A DNA stretch of 64,000 nt from NCBI RefSeq assembly GCF_001552135.1, contig NZ_BCQP01000032.1, forward strand, positions 1 to 64,000, given 5' to 3'. Source of the DNA: Actinomadura chibensis NBRC 106107 (GTDB lineage Bacteria; Actinomycetota; Actinomycetes; Streptosporangiales; Streptosporangiaceae). Positions 16,999 to 25,628 of this stretch are shown here, piece after piece. The translations under genes and the position numbers were made by a program. Every line of letters starts with the position of its first letter. Within the stretch, counting starts at the first letter, position 1. The notes beneath the pieces were generated by a model, which did no database searches, was not told the origin of the DNA, and was given only the letters and a program-made list of their open reading frames with translations.

Positions 16999-18701
16999 TT
17001 GGAGACGGTTCCGAAGGCGGCGGCCGTCGGAGCGCTCCGGGTCTGCCGCCACTCCCACCTCAGGGTGCTCCCGCCCGAGGACGGGATGAACGTGATGTAG
17101 CCGGAGGCGCACTCCTTCGGGTCCATCCCGGCCATCGGGGTCTCCTGGTACTCGACCTTCTCGCTGCTCTGGTCGCCGGACAGCAGCGACAGCCGCGTGT
17201 AGCAGTTGTCCTGTGAGCCGGACGGGTAGGTGTAGCGGGCCGTGCCGCTCGTGTACAGCAGCGCGAACCGGACCTGGAAGGTCGTGTGCCCCGCGCCCGC
17301 GGCGGGCTGGTTGCCGTCGCCGTCGAACACGCCGAGCAGCCCGCCGGACGTCACCCGCGACGACGGCGTCTCGCTCGGCGTGTACGTGCTCGGCGGCAGG
17401 TACGTGGGGCTCGGCTCGGGGTCGTCCTTGTTCGCCGCGACCACCGCGATCGCCACGATCGCGATGATCACGATCAGCGCGAACGCGCCGCAGCCGATCG
17501 CGATGATCGGCCCGGCCGAGCTGGACTGCTTCGGCGGCGCGAATCCCGGCCCCGGCGGGACGGGGTGCTGCATCGGCGCGCCCGGCTGGGTGTGCGGCGG
17601 CGGGGGCGGCATCCCCCCGCCCTGGTACATCGGCATGGGCGGCGGGGTGATCGGCTGCGGCGGGGGCGTGTTCGGCCCCTGCATGCCGCCCTGCGGCATC
17701 CCGGCCTGGTGCATCGGCATGGGCGGCGGCGTGATCTGGTGCTGCGGCTGCTGCTGCGGCTGGGGCGGCTGCGGACGCGGCGCGGGCGGCACCGGGGGCG
17801 GCGGCGGAAGCTGCGACGCGATCCGGGTGCCCTGGTTGAGCAGGTCCTCCTGGCCGCCGCCCTGGCCCGCGGGCGCGGCGCCGACGTGCCCGAGCAGGTT
17901 CAGCAGGAGCTGCGCCGCGGGCGGCCGCAGCCCGGCGTCCTTGGACAGGCAGCGGCCGATCAGGTCGCGCAGCGGCCCGGCGGGCAGCGCGGACAGGTCC
18001 GGCTCCTCGTTGAGGATCCGGTTGATGATGACGGGCAGCGTGTCGGCCTCGAACGGCGACTGGCCGGTCGCGGCGAACACCATCGTCGCGCCCCAGGCGA
18101 AGATGTCGACGGCCGGGGTGAGCGGCGCGCCGGTGAGCTGCTCGGGCGCCAGGTAGCCGGGGGTGCCGACGACCATGCCGGTCGCGGTGACAGCGCTCTC
18201 CTGCGAGTTGACCGTCCGCGCGATGCCGAAGTCGACGACGCGCGGGCCGTCGGCGGCCAGCATGACGTTGTTCGGCTTGAAGTCGCGGTGGACGATCCCG
18301 GCCTCGTGGATCGCGGCGAGCGCGGTGACCGTCCCGATCGCGAGCCGCTCCAGTTCGGCGGCGCCGCGCGGACCGTCGTGCGCGACCACGTCGTGCAGCG
18401 AGGGCCCGTCGATGAACTCGCTGACGACGTACGGCTGGTCGCCGTGGACGTCCGCCTCAAGCACGCGGGCGGTGCAGAAGGGCTCCACCTTCTGCGCGGC
18501 GCTCACCTCGCGCGTGAACCGGGCCCGCGCCGCCGGATCGTTCGCCATCTGCGCGTGCAGCAGCTTGACCGCGACGTACTCGCCCCCCGGCGCCCGGCCG
18601 AGGAAGACGGCGCCCTGCCCCCCGGCGCCGAGCCGTCCGACGACCTCGTACTGTCCCAGTGCCCTAGGATCGCCTGGCTCCAGCGGAGCGGCATCCGGCA
18701 T
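16995..18701 (-). CDS. Receptor-type Ser/Thr protein kinase
   Basis: This is a 568-residue PknB-like kinase. The kinase domain (about 15-270) shows GAGGQG, AVKLLH, the HRDFKPNN catalytic loop, VVDFGIART and YLAPEQ. A juxtamembrane linker (about 285-390) is very rich in Pro, Met and Gln, with repeated PPPMPMHQ/PPPMPMYQ-like units. One helix (about 395-422) leads to an external domain of about 140 residues with two cysteines (in DNCYTRL and KECASGY), predicted mostly beta and not recognised. The ATG at 18701 has GGAGG 6 nt upstream. It is the first gene of a two-kinase operon; the second kinase begins inside its stop codon. Confidence 0.93.
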   Translation of the reverse strand: MPDAAPLEPGDPRALGQYEVVGRLGAGGQGAVFLGRAPGGEYVAVKLLHAQMANDPAARARFTREVSAAQKVEPFCTARVLEADVHGDQPYVVSEFIDGPSLHDVVAHDGPRGAAELERLAIGTVTALAAIHEAGIVHRDFKPNNVMLAADGPRVVDFGIARTVNSQESAVTATGMVVGTPGYLAPEQLTGAPLTPAVDIFAWGATMVFAATGQSPFEADTLPVIINRILNEEPDLSALPAGPLRDLIGRCLSKDAGLRPPAAQLLLNLLGHVGAAPAGQGGGQEDLLNQGTRIASQLPPPPPVPPAPRPQPPQPQQQPQHQITPPPMPMHQAGMPQGGMQGPNTPPPQPITPPPMPMYQGGGMPPPPPHTQPGAPMQHPVPPGPGFAPPKQSSSAGPIIAIGCGAFALIVIIAIVAIAVVAANKDDPEPSPTYLPPSTYTPSETPSSRVTSGGLLGVFDGDGNQPAAGAGHTTFQVRFALLYTSGTARYTYPSGSQDNCYTRLSLLSGDQSSEKVEYQETPMAGMDPKECASGYITFIPSSGGSTLRWEWRQTRSAPTAAAFGTVSK

Positions 18702-19206
18702 CTGACCCTCCAGTGACCCGCAGTGATGTGCCGCGATGGCGTGCGCCGGACCCCGCAGCGGGGCCGTCGGCCGGCGAATGCCGGGCGGACCCGCAGGGGA
18801 CCCGCCCCCAACCTCAGGCGGGCACGATATCGCGTTAGTTCAGACGTTTCACCGAAGTGTGCGGTTCGATGGACGACCAGGCCGATCGCGCCGATCCGCC
18901 ACGCCGGGGAGGCTGGCGCGCGGAACGCCGCCGGGACCGATATGATCCCCGCCGCCGCGGGATACCCCGGCGGGGCGCCCCGGTCCCGGACCAGACCGAG
19001 GCCGCCGCCGGGCGTGTGACGGAAGACACATCGCGAGGAAGAGAACCGGGTGATGGGTGTCACTCGTGGGAACGGTCGCGCCTCGTGTGTCGCAGGTCAC
19101 CAACCGTGACAGAATTTCCCGCCCGGATCGGGCACAAGAACGGCCCCCCGTGCGTTAGTTCCGCGCGACGGGGCGCATAAAGCACTGAGGGGGATGGAGA
19201 TAGAAG
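18702..19206. other. Divergent intergenic region between the kinase operon and DUF4193
   Basis: There is no convincing gene in these 505 bp; the open frames lack coding bias. It should hold divergent promoters. The inverted repeat GTCAC-CAACC-GTGAC is at 19096-19110. The decamer GCGTTAGTTC appears twice, at 18832-18841 and 19142-19151. The DUF4193 start is preceded by a purine-rich GGGGGATGGAGATAGAAG stretch. Confidence 0.55.
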
Positions 19207-19503
19207 ATGGCGACCGACTACGACAGCCCACGCAAGACCGACGACGATCTCAGCGAGGACAGCCTCCAGGAGCTCCAGGCCCGGCGCGCCGACAAGGCCG
19301 CCAGCATCATCGATGAGGACCTGGACGCCGGCGAGGTCGCCGAGCTGCCCGGCGCCGACCTGTCCAACGAGGAGCTCACCTTCCGGGTGGTTCCGCGGCA
19401 GGCCGACGAGTTCACCTGCACGCGCTGCTTCCTGGTGCACCACCGCAGCCAGCTGGCCACCGAGAAGAACGGCCAGCCGATCTGCCGCGAGTGCGCCGCC
19501 TGA
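19207..19503 (+). CDS. DUF4193 family protein
   Basis: This 98-residue acidic protein is conserved in actinobacteria (Mycobacterium Rv2699c group). The N-terminal half is Asp/Glu-rich (SPRKTDDDLSEDSLQEL). The C-terminal half has a CTRCFLVHHRSQL ... CREC arrangement, two CxxC pairs about 33 residues apart that probably bind zinc. It is expected in the cytoplasm with a regulatory or housekeeping role; no function is established. The ATG at 19207 follows a GA-rich ribosome binding region. The next gene starts 16 bp downstream, probably in the same transcript. Confidence 0.92.
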   Translation: MATDYDSPRKTDDDLSEDSLQELQARRADKAASIIDEDLDAGEVAELPGADLSNEELTFRVVPRQADEFTCTRCFLVHHRSQLATEKNGQPICRECAA

Positions 19504-19519
19504 CCGGGAGTGGCCGCGG

Positions 19520-20317
19520 GTGACGGGAGAGATCGAACGACGCCGGGACGACCTGGAGCCGCCGCCCGGCGACGGCTCCGCCGAGGTCGGTGAGCTGATA
19601 GGGCGGCTCACCGGCGACGAGGACATGGACCGCGAGACCCGCGGACGGCTGCTCGGGCGGCTGGCCGCGCTACTCGGCCAGAGCGCCCGGAAGGCGGGCG
19701 CCGCGGGTCTCGCGCGCGGACGGTGGCTGGGCGACCTGCTGGTCGAGGTGGGTCCCCACATTCCGATCCGCGACATCGAGACGCTGCAGGCGCACCACCG
19801 CGGGCTGATGGGCGAGGAGCTCGCCGACCGGCTCGTGAAGACGGCGGGGAACGCGACCACCGCCGTCGGCGCGGCCGGCGGCGCGCTCGCCGCGGTGCAG
19901 TTCGCCGCCCCGCCGCTGCTGCTCACCGCGCCCGCGCAGCTCGCCGCCGAGACGCTCGTCGTCGCGGCGATCGAGGTCAAGATGATCGCCGAGCTGCACG
20001 AGGTGTACGGCGTCCAGGTGCACGGCACCGGGACGGCGCGCGGAGCGGCGTTCGTCACGTCCTGGGCCCGGCAGCGCGGCATCAACCCCCTGGAGGCCGG
20101 CTCCCTCACCAGCGCGCTCGGCACGGCCGCCAAGTCGGCCCTGCGCAAACGCATGCTCCGGACGTTCGGCCGCAGCATCGGCACGATGGGCCCGCTGCTC
20201 ACCGGCGCGGCGGCGGGCGCGGCCCTGAACCGCTCGGCGACGCGGGCGCTCGGCACCAAGATCCGCAACGACCTACGCGCGAACACCGGCGCCCCGCCGC
20301 CGCTGCCGCGCGGCTGA
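19520..20317 (+). CDS. Hypothetical Ala-rich membrane-associated protein
   Basis: This 265-residue protein has a charged N-terminal third with two Arg/Gly-rich helices (GRLTGDEDMDRETRGRLLGR). A central amphipathic-to-hydrophobic region follows (about 100-165; TAGNATTAVGAAGGALAAVQF, then LLLTAPAQLAAETLVVAAIE), then a glycine-rich C-terminal segment containing LTGAAAGAALNRSATRALG. The pattern resembles EcsC-like helical proteins that insert or lie on membranes, but I do not recognise the family. The GTG at 19520 is the first usable start after the DUF4193 stop (16 bp), consistent with co-transcription. The C-terminus ends in Pro-rich PPPLPRG. Confidence 0.78.
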   Translation: MTGEIERRRDDLEPPPGDGSAEVGELIGRLTGDEDMDRETRGRLLGRLAALLGQSARKAGAAGLARGRWLGDLLVEVGPHIPIRDIETLQAHHRGLMGEELADRLVKTAGNATTAVGAAGGALAAVQFAAPPLLLTAPAQLAAETLVVAAIEVKMIAELHEVYGVQVHGTGTARGAAFVTSWARQRGINPLEAGSLTSALGTAAKSALRKRMLRTFGRSIGTMGPLLTGAAAGAALNRSATRALGTKIRNDLRANTGAPPPLPRG

Positions 20318-20334
20318 CCCCGCGGGCCCGGCCC

Positions 20335-20622
20335 TCATCCCTCGATCTTGAGGTGGGACGGCAGCTCGCCGGTGCCCTTGGCCCACTGCCGGGCGGCGAC
20401 GCGGGTGGCGAGGAGGCGGGCGAGCTCCATCCCCACGCCCATCACCACCGCCCAGCCGATCGCCTCGGCCAGCGCCACGTCCGGGGACTCGGGGTTCGTC
20501 GGCGGCTCCTTGCCGGTGCTCTTCTTCCAGGCCAACGTGATGGCCTTCTTCGCGACGAAGCCGCCCGCGAAGGCCGCGGCGCCGGCGACCACCCGCCAGC
20601 CGATGTCGCCCTTGTCCGCCAT
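20335..20622 (-). CDS. DUF4235 family small membrane protein
   Basis: This 95-residue protein has two membrane-spanning or amphipathic helices (GWRVVAGAAAFAGGFVAKKA and AEAIGWAVVMGVGMELARLL) joined by a polar loop with TGKEPPTNPESPDV; this layout is characteristic of DUF4235. The C-terminal tail is basic then acidic (GELPSHLKIEG). Function is unknown; homologues are common in actinobacteria. The ATG at 20622 has a GGAAGGACGAAC leader upstream. It converges on the preceding gene (17 bp apart) and is divergent from valS. Confidence 0.88.
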   Translation of the reverse strand: MADKGDIGWRVVAGAAAFAGGFVAKKAITLAWKKSTGKEPPTNPESPDVALAEAIGWAVVMGVGMELARLLATRVAARQWAKGTGELPSHLKIEG

Positions 20623-20727
20623 GTTCGTCCTTCCAGTCGTCCTGTGGTCTCCGACGCTACCGGACCGGCCCGCCGGTGATCGCCGCGTCGCGGCCGATAA
20701 CCGGAGTGCGTCCGGCGCGGATGTCAA

Positions 20728-20739
20728 TACGATTGGCGC
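20728..20739 (+). promoter_or_regulatory. Leaderless-type -10 box of valS
   Basis: TACGAT at 20728-20733 is followed by only 6 nt before the ATG at 20740, and no Shine-Dalgarno sequence lies upstream. In actinobacteria this spacing places transcription start on the initiator A. Confidence 0.6.
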
Positions 20740-23265
20740 ATGACAGAGCAGCCGCGTATTCCGCACGTCCCCGCCAAGCCCTCCCTGGACGGCCTGGAGG
20801 AGAAGTGGGTACGCGTCTGGGACGAGGAGGGCGTCTACCGCTTCGACCGCACGAGGCCGCGCGCCGAGGTCTTCTCGATCGACACCCCGCCGCCCACGGT
20901 GAGCGGCTCCCTCCACGTCGGCCACGTCTTCTCCTACACCCACACCGACACCGTCGCCCGGTACCACCGAATGCGCGGTCGCGCGGTCTTCTACCCCATG
21001 GGCTGGGACGATAACGGCCTGCCCACCGAGCGCCGCGTCCAGAACCACTTCGGCGTCCGGTGCGACCCGTCGCTGCCCTACGACCCCGACTTCGAGCCGC
21101 CCGCCAAGCCGGACGCCAAACGGCAGGTCCCCGTGTCGCGCCGCAACTTCATCGACCTGTGCGAGCGGCTGACCGCGGTGGACGAGAAGGCGTTCGAGGA
21201 CATCTGGCGCCGCGTCGGCCTCTCGGTCGACTGGAGCAGCCTCTACACGACGATCGGCGCCGCCTCCCGGACGGCGTCGCAGCGCGCGTTCCTGCGCAAC
21301 CTGGCGCGCGGCGAGGCGTACGTGTCGGAGGCGCCGACGCTCTGGGACGTCACGTTCCGCACGGCCGTCGCCCAGGCCGAGCTGGAGGACCGCGACCAGC
21401 CCGGCGCGTTCCACCGGATCCGTTTCCACGGCGACGAGCGTCCGGTCTACATCGAGACGACACGTCCCGAACTGCTGCCCGCGTGCGTCGCGCTGGTCGC
21501 GCACCCGGACGACGAGCGCTACCGGGAGCTGTTCGGGCGGACGGTCCGGACGCCGCTGTTCGGCGTCGAGGTCCCGGTCGTCGCGCACCGCCTCGCCGAG
21601 CCCGACAAGGGCTCCGGCATCGCGATGGTCTGCACGTTCGGCGACGTCACCGACGTCCTCTGGTGGCGCGAGCTGGACCTGCCGACCCGCGCGGTCGTCG
21701 GCTGGGACGGCCGCCTCGCCGCCGACCCGCCGCCCGGCGTCCCCGCGCGGCCCTACGACGAGCTGGCGGGCAGGACGGTCTTCGCCGCCAAGCAGCGGGT
21801 CGTCGAGCTGCTCCGCGAGTCCGGCGACCTGGACGGCGAGCCCCGCGAGATCACCCGGCCGGTGAAGTTCTACGAGAAGGGGACGAAGCCGCTGGAGATC
21901 GTCACGACCCGGCAGTGGTACATCCGCAACGGCGGGCGCGACGAGGGCGTCCGCGCGGAGCTCCTCGCCCGCGGGCGCGAGCTGGAATGGCACCCCGCCT
22001 ACATGCGCGCCCGCTACGAGAACTGGGTCGAGGGACTGTCCGGCGACTGGCTGATCTCGCGGCAGCGGTTCTTCGGCGTCCCGATCCCGGTCTGGTACCC
22101 GCTGGACGAGGCGGGCGAGCCGCGCTACGACGAGCCGATCGTCCCGGCGGAGGACGCGCTGCCGGTCGACCCGTCCTCGGACGTCCCGCCCGGGTACACC
22201 GAGGAGCGGCGCGGCGCGCCCGGCGGCTTCGCGGGCGACCCCGACGTGATGGACACCTGGGCCACCTCGTCGCTGACCCCGCAGATCGCGGGCGGCTGGG
22301 AGCGCGACGCCGACCTGTTCGGCCGCGTCTTCCCCTACGACCTGCGCCCGCAGGCGCACGACATCATCCGGACGTGGCTGTTCTCCACGGTCGTCCGCGC
22401 GCATCTGGAGCACGGGTCGCTGCCGTGGAGGGCGACGGCGCTGTCCGGCTGGATCCTCGACCCGGACCGCAAGAAGATGTCCAAGTCGAAGGGCAACGTC
22501 GTCACGCCGATCGACCTGCTCGTCCAGTACGGGTCGGACGCCGTCCGGTACTGGGCGGCCGGGGGGCGGCCGGGCACCGACACCGCGTTCGACACCGGGC
22601 AGATCAAGGTCGGGCGGCGGCTCGCGATCAAGATCCTCAACGCGTCGAAGTTCGTGCTCGGGCTCGGCGAGGTCGAGCCGGACGCGCCGGTGACCGAGCC
22701 GCTCGACCGGGCGATGCTCGCCGCGCTGGCCGCCGTCGTCGAGGACGCGACGGACGCCTTCGACGGCTACGACTACGCCCGCGCCCTGGAGCGGACCGAG
22801 CGGTTCTTCTGGGAGTTCTGCGACGACTACCTGGAGCTGGTCAAGACCCGCGCCTACGGGGAGGGCCCGGAGGCGCGGTCGGCGCGGGCCGCGCTGCGCA
22901 CCGCGCTGTCGGTCCTGCTGCGCCTGTTCGCGCCCGTCCTGCCGTTCGTGACCGAGGAGGTCTGGTCGTGGTGGCGCGCCGGGTCGGTGCACACCGCGTC
23001 CTGGCCGTCGGCCGCCGAGCTGCCGCGCGGCGGCGACCCGGCCGTCCTCGCGGCGACGGGGGAGGCGCTGCGGCAGGTCCGCAAGGCGAAGTCGGAGGCG
23101 AAGGCGTCGATGCGCGCGGACGTGTCCCGCGCGGTCGTGCGCGGCGCGGCGGCGGCCCGGATCGCGCGGCCGGACCTGGCCGCGGCGGGGCGCATCGCCG
23201 ACCTGACGCTGGAGGACGCGCCCGCCGACCTCACCGTGGACGTCGTCCTCGCGCCCGTTACCTAG
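20740..23265 (+). CDS. valS: Valyl-tRNA synthetase, archaeal-like type
   Basis: This 841-residue class Ia synthetase charges tRNA-Val with valine. Its ATP site motifs are SGSLHVGH (HIGH type) and KMSKSKGN. The CP1 editing domain lies at about residues 190-340 and the anticodon-binding helical domain after about 590. The segment FYPMGWDDNGLPTERRVQ, in place of the usual bacterial PGTDHAGIATQ, marks the archaeal/Rickettsia-like subfamily. The C-terminal coiled-coil arm is very short, ending at DLTVDVVLAP. Only one ValRS is visible here; whether a bacterial-type copy exists elsewhere in the genome cannot be told. The start is the ATG behind a leaderless-type promoter. Confidence 0.95.
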   Translation: MTEQPRIPHVPAKPSLDGLEEKWVRVWDEEGVYRFDRTRPRAEVFSIDTPPPTVSGSLHVGHVFSYTHTDTVARYHRMRGRAVFYPMGWDDNGLPTERRVQNHFGVRCDPSLPYDPDFEPPAKPDAKRQVPVSRRNFIDLCERLTAVDEKAFEDIWRRVGLSVDWSSLYTTIGAASRTASQRAFLRNLARGEAYVSEAPTLWDVTFRTAVAQAELEDRDQPGAFHRIRFHGDERPVYIETTRPELLPACVALVAHPDDERYRELFGRTVRTPLFGVEVPVVAHRLAEPDKGSGIAMVCTFGDVTDVLWWRELDLPTRAVVGWDGRLAADPPPGVPARPYDELAGRTVFAAKQRVVELLRESGDLDGEPREITRPVKFYEKGTKPLEIVTTRQWYIRNGGRDEGVRAELLARGRELEWHPAYMRARYENWVEGLSGDWLISRQRFFGVPIPVWYPLDEAGEPRYDEPIVPAEDALPVDPSSDVPPGYTEERRGAPGGFAGDPDVMDTWATSSLTPQIAGGWERDADLFGRVFPYDLRPQAHDIIRTWLFSTVVRAHLEHGSLPWRATALSGWILDPDRKKMSKSKGNVVTPIDLLVQYGSDAVRYWAAGGRPGTDTAFDTGQIKVGRRLAIKILNASKFVLGLGEVEPDAPVTEPLDRAMLAALAAVVEDATDAFDGYDYARALERTERFFWEFCDDYLELVKTRAYGEGPEARSARAALRTALSVLLRLFAPVLPFVTEEVWSWWRAGSVHTASWPSAAELPRGGDPAVLAATGEALRQVRKAKSEAKASMRADVSRAVVRGAAAARIARPDLAAAGRIADLTLEDAPADLTVDVVLAPVT

Positions 23266-23286
23266 ATCACCCCGGCCGCCCGCCCC

Positions 23287-23332
23287 TTGACGCGGATTCC
23301 GCGCACTCCTCATATTGGATGAAACGTCCAAT
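23287..23332 (+). promoter_or_regulatory. Promoter with TetR-type operator for the metal-dependent hydrolase
   Basis: TTGACG (23287-23292) and CATATT (23311-23316) are spaced 18 bp. ATTGGA (23314-23319) and TCCAAT (23327-23332) form a perfect 6-7-6 inverted repeat overlapping the -10 and start point. This is the layout of a repressor operator. No TetR gene is adjacent. Confidence 0.5.
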
Positions 23333-23364
23333 TGGAGCGGCGGGCGGTCCGGGGAGGCGGCGGC

Positions 23365-24246
23365 ATGAGCGAGATCGACGAGCGGCATCCCGTCATCACC
23401 CCGCGCCGCGTCAAGTTCGACTGGGCGGACACGCCGCTGCACTGGATCCCGGGCGAGCCCGTCGCGACGCACTTCATCAACGTCCTGCACCTGCTGCTGC
23501 CCGCCGGTGAGCGCTGGTTCGTGCGCGTCTACAAGCAGACGCTCCCGCTGGTCGAGGACGACGAGCGCCTCCACCGGGAGGTCAAGGGCTTCATGGGCCA
23601 GGAGGCCGTGCACGCGTACTCGCACCAGGGCGTCCTGGACCGGCAGATGCTCGCGCGGGGGCTCGACCCGCGGCCGCTGACCGTCCGGATCGAGTGGGTC
23701 TTCACCCGGATCCTCGGCGACCGCCCGCCGGTGCCGCTGCTCTCGCGGACGCGGTGGCTGCACGTCCGGATCGGCGTCATCGCCGCGATCGAGCACTACA
23801 CGGCGGTGCTCGGGCAGTGGATCCTGGACGCCCGCGAACTCGACGAGGCCGGAGCCGACCCCACGATGCTCGACCTGCTGCGCTGGCACGGCGCGGAGGA
23901 GGTCGAGCACCGCTCGGTCGCGTTCGACGTCTACCAGCACGTGGCCGGACGCTATTGGACGCGTTTCATCGCCTTCTTCATCGGCGTCCTGGCGATGCCG
24001 CTGATGGTCTACGCGGGGGCGGTCTTCCTGTGCCGGGCGGATCCGACGCTGAAAGGCGTCCGGCCCCGGATCCGCGACTACCGGCGGGCCGTCCGGCGCG
24101 GGCTCTTCCCGAGCAACCGTTTCATGCTGTCGGCCGCGCGCGCCTATCTGCGGCGCGATTACCACCCGTCCCGCGAATGCTCGACGCGGCGGGCGCTCGA
24201 CTACCTCGCCGTCTCGCCCGCCGCGCGGGCGGCCGGGCGGAGGTGA
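23365..24246 (+). CDS. Predicted metal-dependent hydrolase (PF10118 type)
   Basis: This 293-residue protein shows the family metal motifs EVKGFMGQEAVHAYSHQ, IAAIEHYTA and WHGAEEVEHRSVAFDVY, giving repeated E-x-x-H ligands as in ferritin-like/di-iron folds. It has a hydrophobic stretch near residues 195-215. Members often sit beside P450s and TetR repressors in actinobacteria. The biochemical reaction is not established. The ATG at 23365 has GGGGAGG upstream. It faces the P450 gene tail to tail with only 7 bp between the stops, and its promoter carries an inverted repeat, so it is probably inducible. Confidence 0.85.
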   Translation: MSEIDERHPVITPRRVKFDWADTPLHWIPGEPVATHFINVLHLLLPAGERWFVRVYKQTLPLVEDDERLHREVKGFMGQEAVHAYSHQGVLDRQMLARGLDPRPLTVRIEWVFTRILGDRPPVPLLSRTRWLHVRIGVIAAIEHYTAVLGQWILDARELDEAGADPTMLDLLRWHGAEEVEHRSVAFDVYQHVAGRYWTRFIAFFIGVLAMPLMVYAGAVFLCRADPTLKGVRPRIRDYRRAVRRGLFPSNRFMLSAARAYLRRDYHPSRECSTRRALDYLAVSPAARAAGRR

Positions 24247-24253
24247 GCGGTGG

Positions 24254-25540
24254 TCAGAACTCGCAGGGCAGGTGCTTGATGCCGTTGATGAAGTTCGAAT
24301 AGAGCATCCGCGGCTCGCCGGTCGCCCGGATTTCCGGGAGACGGGCGAACAGCTCCCGGAACATCACCGTGATCTCCCGCCGGGCCAGGTTCGCGCCCAG
24401 GCAGAAATGCGGGCCGGGGCCGCCGAATCCCACATGCGGATTGGGGGAGCGGGTGATGTCGAAGGCGTCCGGGTTCTCGAACACGGCGGCGTCGCGGTTG
24501 GCCGAGTTGTAGAACAGCAGGACCTTGTCGCCGCGCTTGTAGCGCTGGCCGTTCATCTCGTGTTCGCGGGTGACCGTCCGGCGGAACTGGATGACCGGCG
24601 TCGCCATCCGGACGATCTCCTCCACCGCCCCCGGCGCGCGGGCGTCGAAGTCCTCCATCAGCAGGGCGCGCTGCTCGGGATTGTCGGTGAGCAGTTTGAG
24701 GCCGTGCGACATGGCGTTCCGGGTCGTCTCGTTCCCGGCGACGACGAGCAGGATGAAGAACGAGCCGATCTCCTGGTCGGTCAGGTACTCGCCGTCGACG
24801 TTCGCGGACACGAGCCGCGACACCAGGTCGTCGCCCGGGCGCCCGCGCCGCCGCCGGGCGAGCCTCATCGCCAGGTGGTTCAGCTCGTACCCGGCCGTCA
24901 TGGCCTTGAGCAGCCCGTACAGGACGCCGATCCGGGTGATGCCGTCGCGGTTGAAGTCCTTGCCGCCGGTGTACTCGGGGTCGCCGAGGCCGAGGATGGT
25001 GTTGGTCCGGTCGTACACCATCGGGCGCAGCCGGTGCGGGATGCCCGTCATGTCGCAGATGACCTGGAGCGGGAGCCGGGCGGCGACCTCGGTGACGAAG
25101 TCGGCCGAGTCCCGGCCGCGCAGGTCGTCGACGATCCGCGTCGCGGTCGCCTGGAGGTCGGCCTCCAGCTTGGCGAGGACGCGCGGGGTGAACGCCCGCG
25201 ACACGATCCGCCGGATCTTGGCGTGCCGCGGGTCGTCCATGTTGATCATCGAGCCGAAGTACCGGGCCATGTACCGGGGCAGGTCGGCGACGCTGTTGGA
25301 GCACGGCTCGCTGCTGAACACCTCGGGCGTCCGGCTGGCCTCGACGACGTCGGCGTGCCTGGTCAGCGCGTAGTAGCCGGGGCCGGTCCGGATGAACGGG
25401 AGCTTCAGCTCGGGGAAGAAGGCGGGCCGGTCCAGCTCGCGCAGCCGCGCGAACGCCGCGAGCCGCCGGTCCGGCGGCAGCGACCAGAACGCGAGGTCGG
25501 AAAGGTCGATCCCGCCGGTGTCCCGTACCTTCGTCGCCAC
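24254..25540 (-). CDS. Cytochrome P450 (CYP124/125/142-like)
   Basis: This 428-residue soluble P450 has I-helix LLVVAGNETTRNAMSHG, the K-helix E-x-x-R in EEIVRMATPV, the Arg of QFRRTVTREHE, and haem ligand Cys380 in FGGPGPHFCLGANLARRE. The substrate-side motif MINMDDPRHAKIRRIVSRAF and the C-terminal FINGIKHLPCEF resemble the mycobacterial CYP124/125/142 group that omega-hydroxylates steroid side chains or branched lipids; substrate here is inferred only. The start is the GTG at 25540. No ferredoxin or reductase gene is adjacent. Its promoter region contains a 19-bp inverted repeat, and the convergent metal hydrolase suggests a lipid or xenobiotic pathway. Confidence 0.93.
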   Translation of the reverse strand: MATKVRDTGGIDLSDLAFWSLPPDRRLAAFARLRELDRPAFFPELKLPFIRTGPGYYALTRHADVVEASRTPEVFSSEPCSNSVADLPRYMARYFGSMINMDDPRHAKIRRIVSRAFTPRVLAKLEADLQATATRIVDDLRGRDSADFVTEVAARLPLQVICDMTGIPHRLRPMVYDRTNTILGLGDPEYTGGKDFNRDGITRIGVLYGLLKAMTAGYELNHLAMRLARRRRGRPGDDLVSRLVSANVDGEYLTDQEIGSFFILLVVAGNETTRNAMSHGLKLLTDNPEQRALLMEDFDARAPGAVEEIVRMATPVIQFRRTVTREHEMNGQRYKRGDKVLLFYNSANRDAAVFENPDAFDITRSPNPHVGFGGPGPHFCLGANLARREITVMFRELFARLPEIRATGEPRMLYSNFINGIKHLPCEF

Positions 25541-25572
25541 CGCGCACCGCCCGTCCTGAGTCAGAACGCCAT

Positions 25573-25610
25573 TCGGTTTCCATCGAACCGACCGCCCGGA
25601 CCTCCGTCAA
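25573..25610 (-). promoter_or_regulatory. Promoter with operator for the P450 gene
   Basis: On the minus strand TTGACG (25605-25610) and TTCGAT (25582-25587) are spaced 17 bp. TCGGTT (25573-25578) and AACCGA (25586-25591) form a perfect 6-7-6 inverted repeat over the -10. Same geometry as the hydrolase operator but a different sequence, so a different regulator is likely. Confidence 0.5.
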
Positions 25611-25628
25611 GCCCCCCCGGGCGAGGCG

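Noticed and set aside
20335..24165. Open frame of more than 1200 codons antisense to valS
   Set aside because: It is Arg/Pro/Asp-rich shadow sequence of a GC-rich gene; only the DUF4235 part at 20335-20622 has real coding character.
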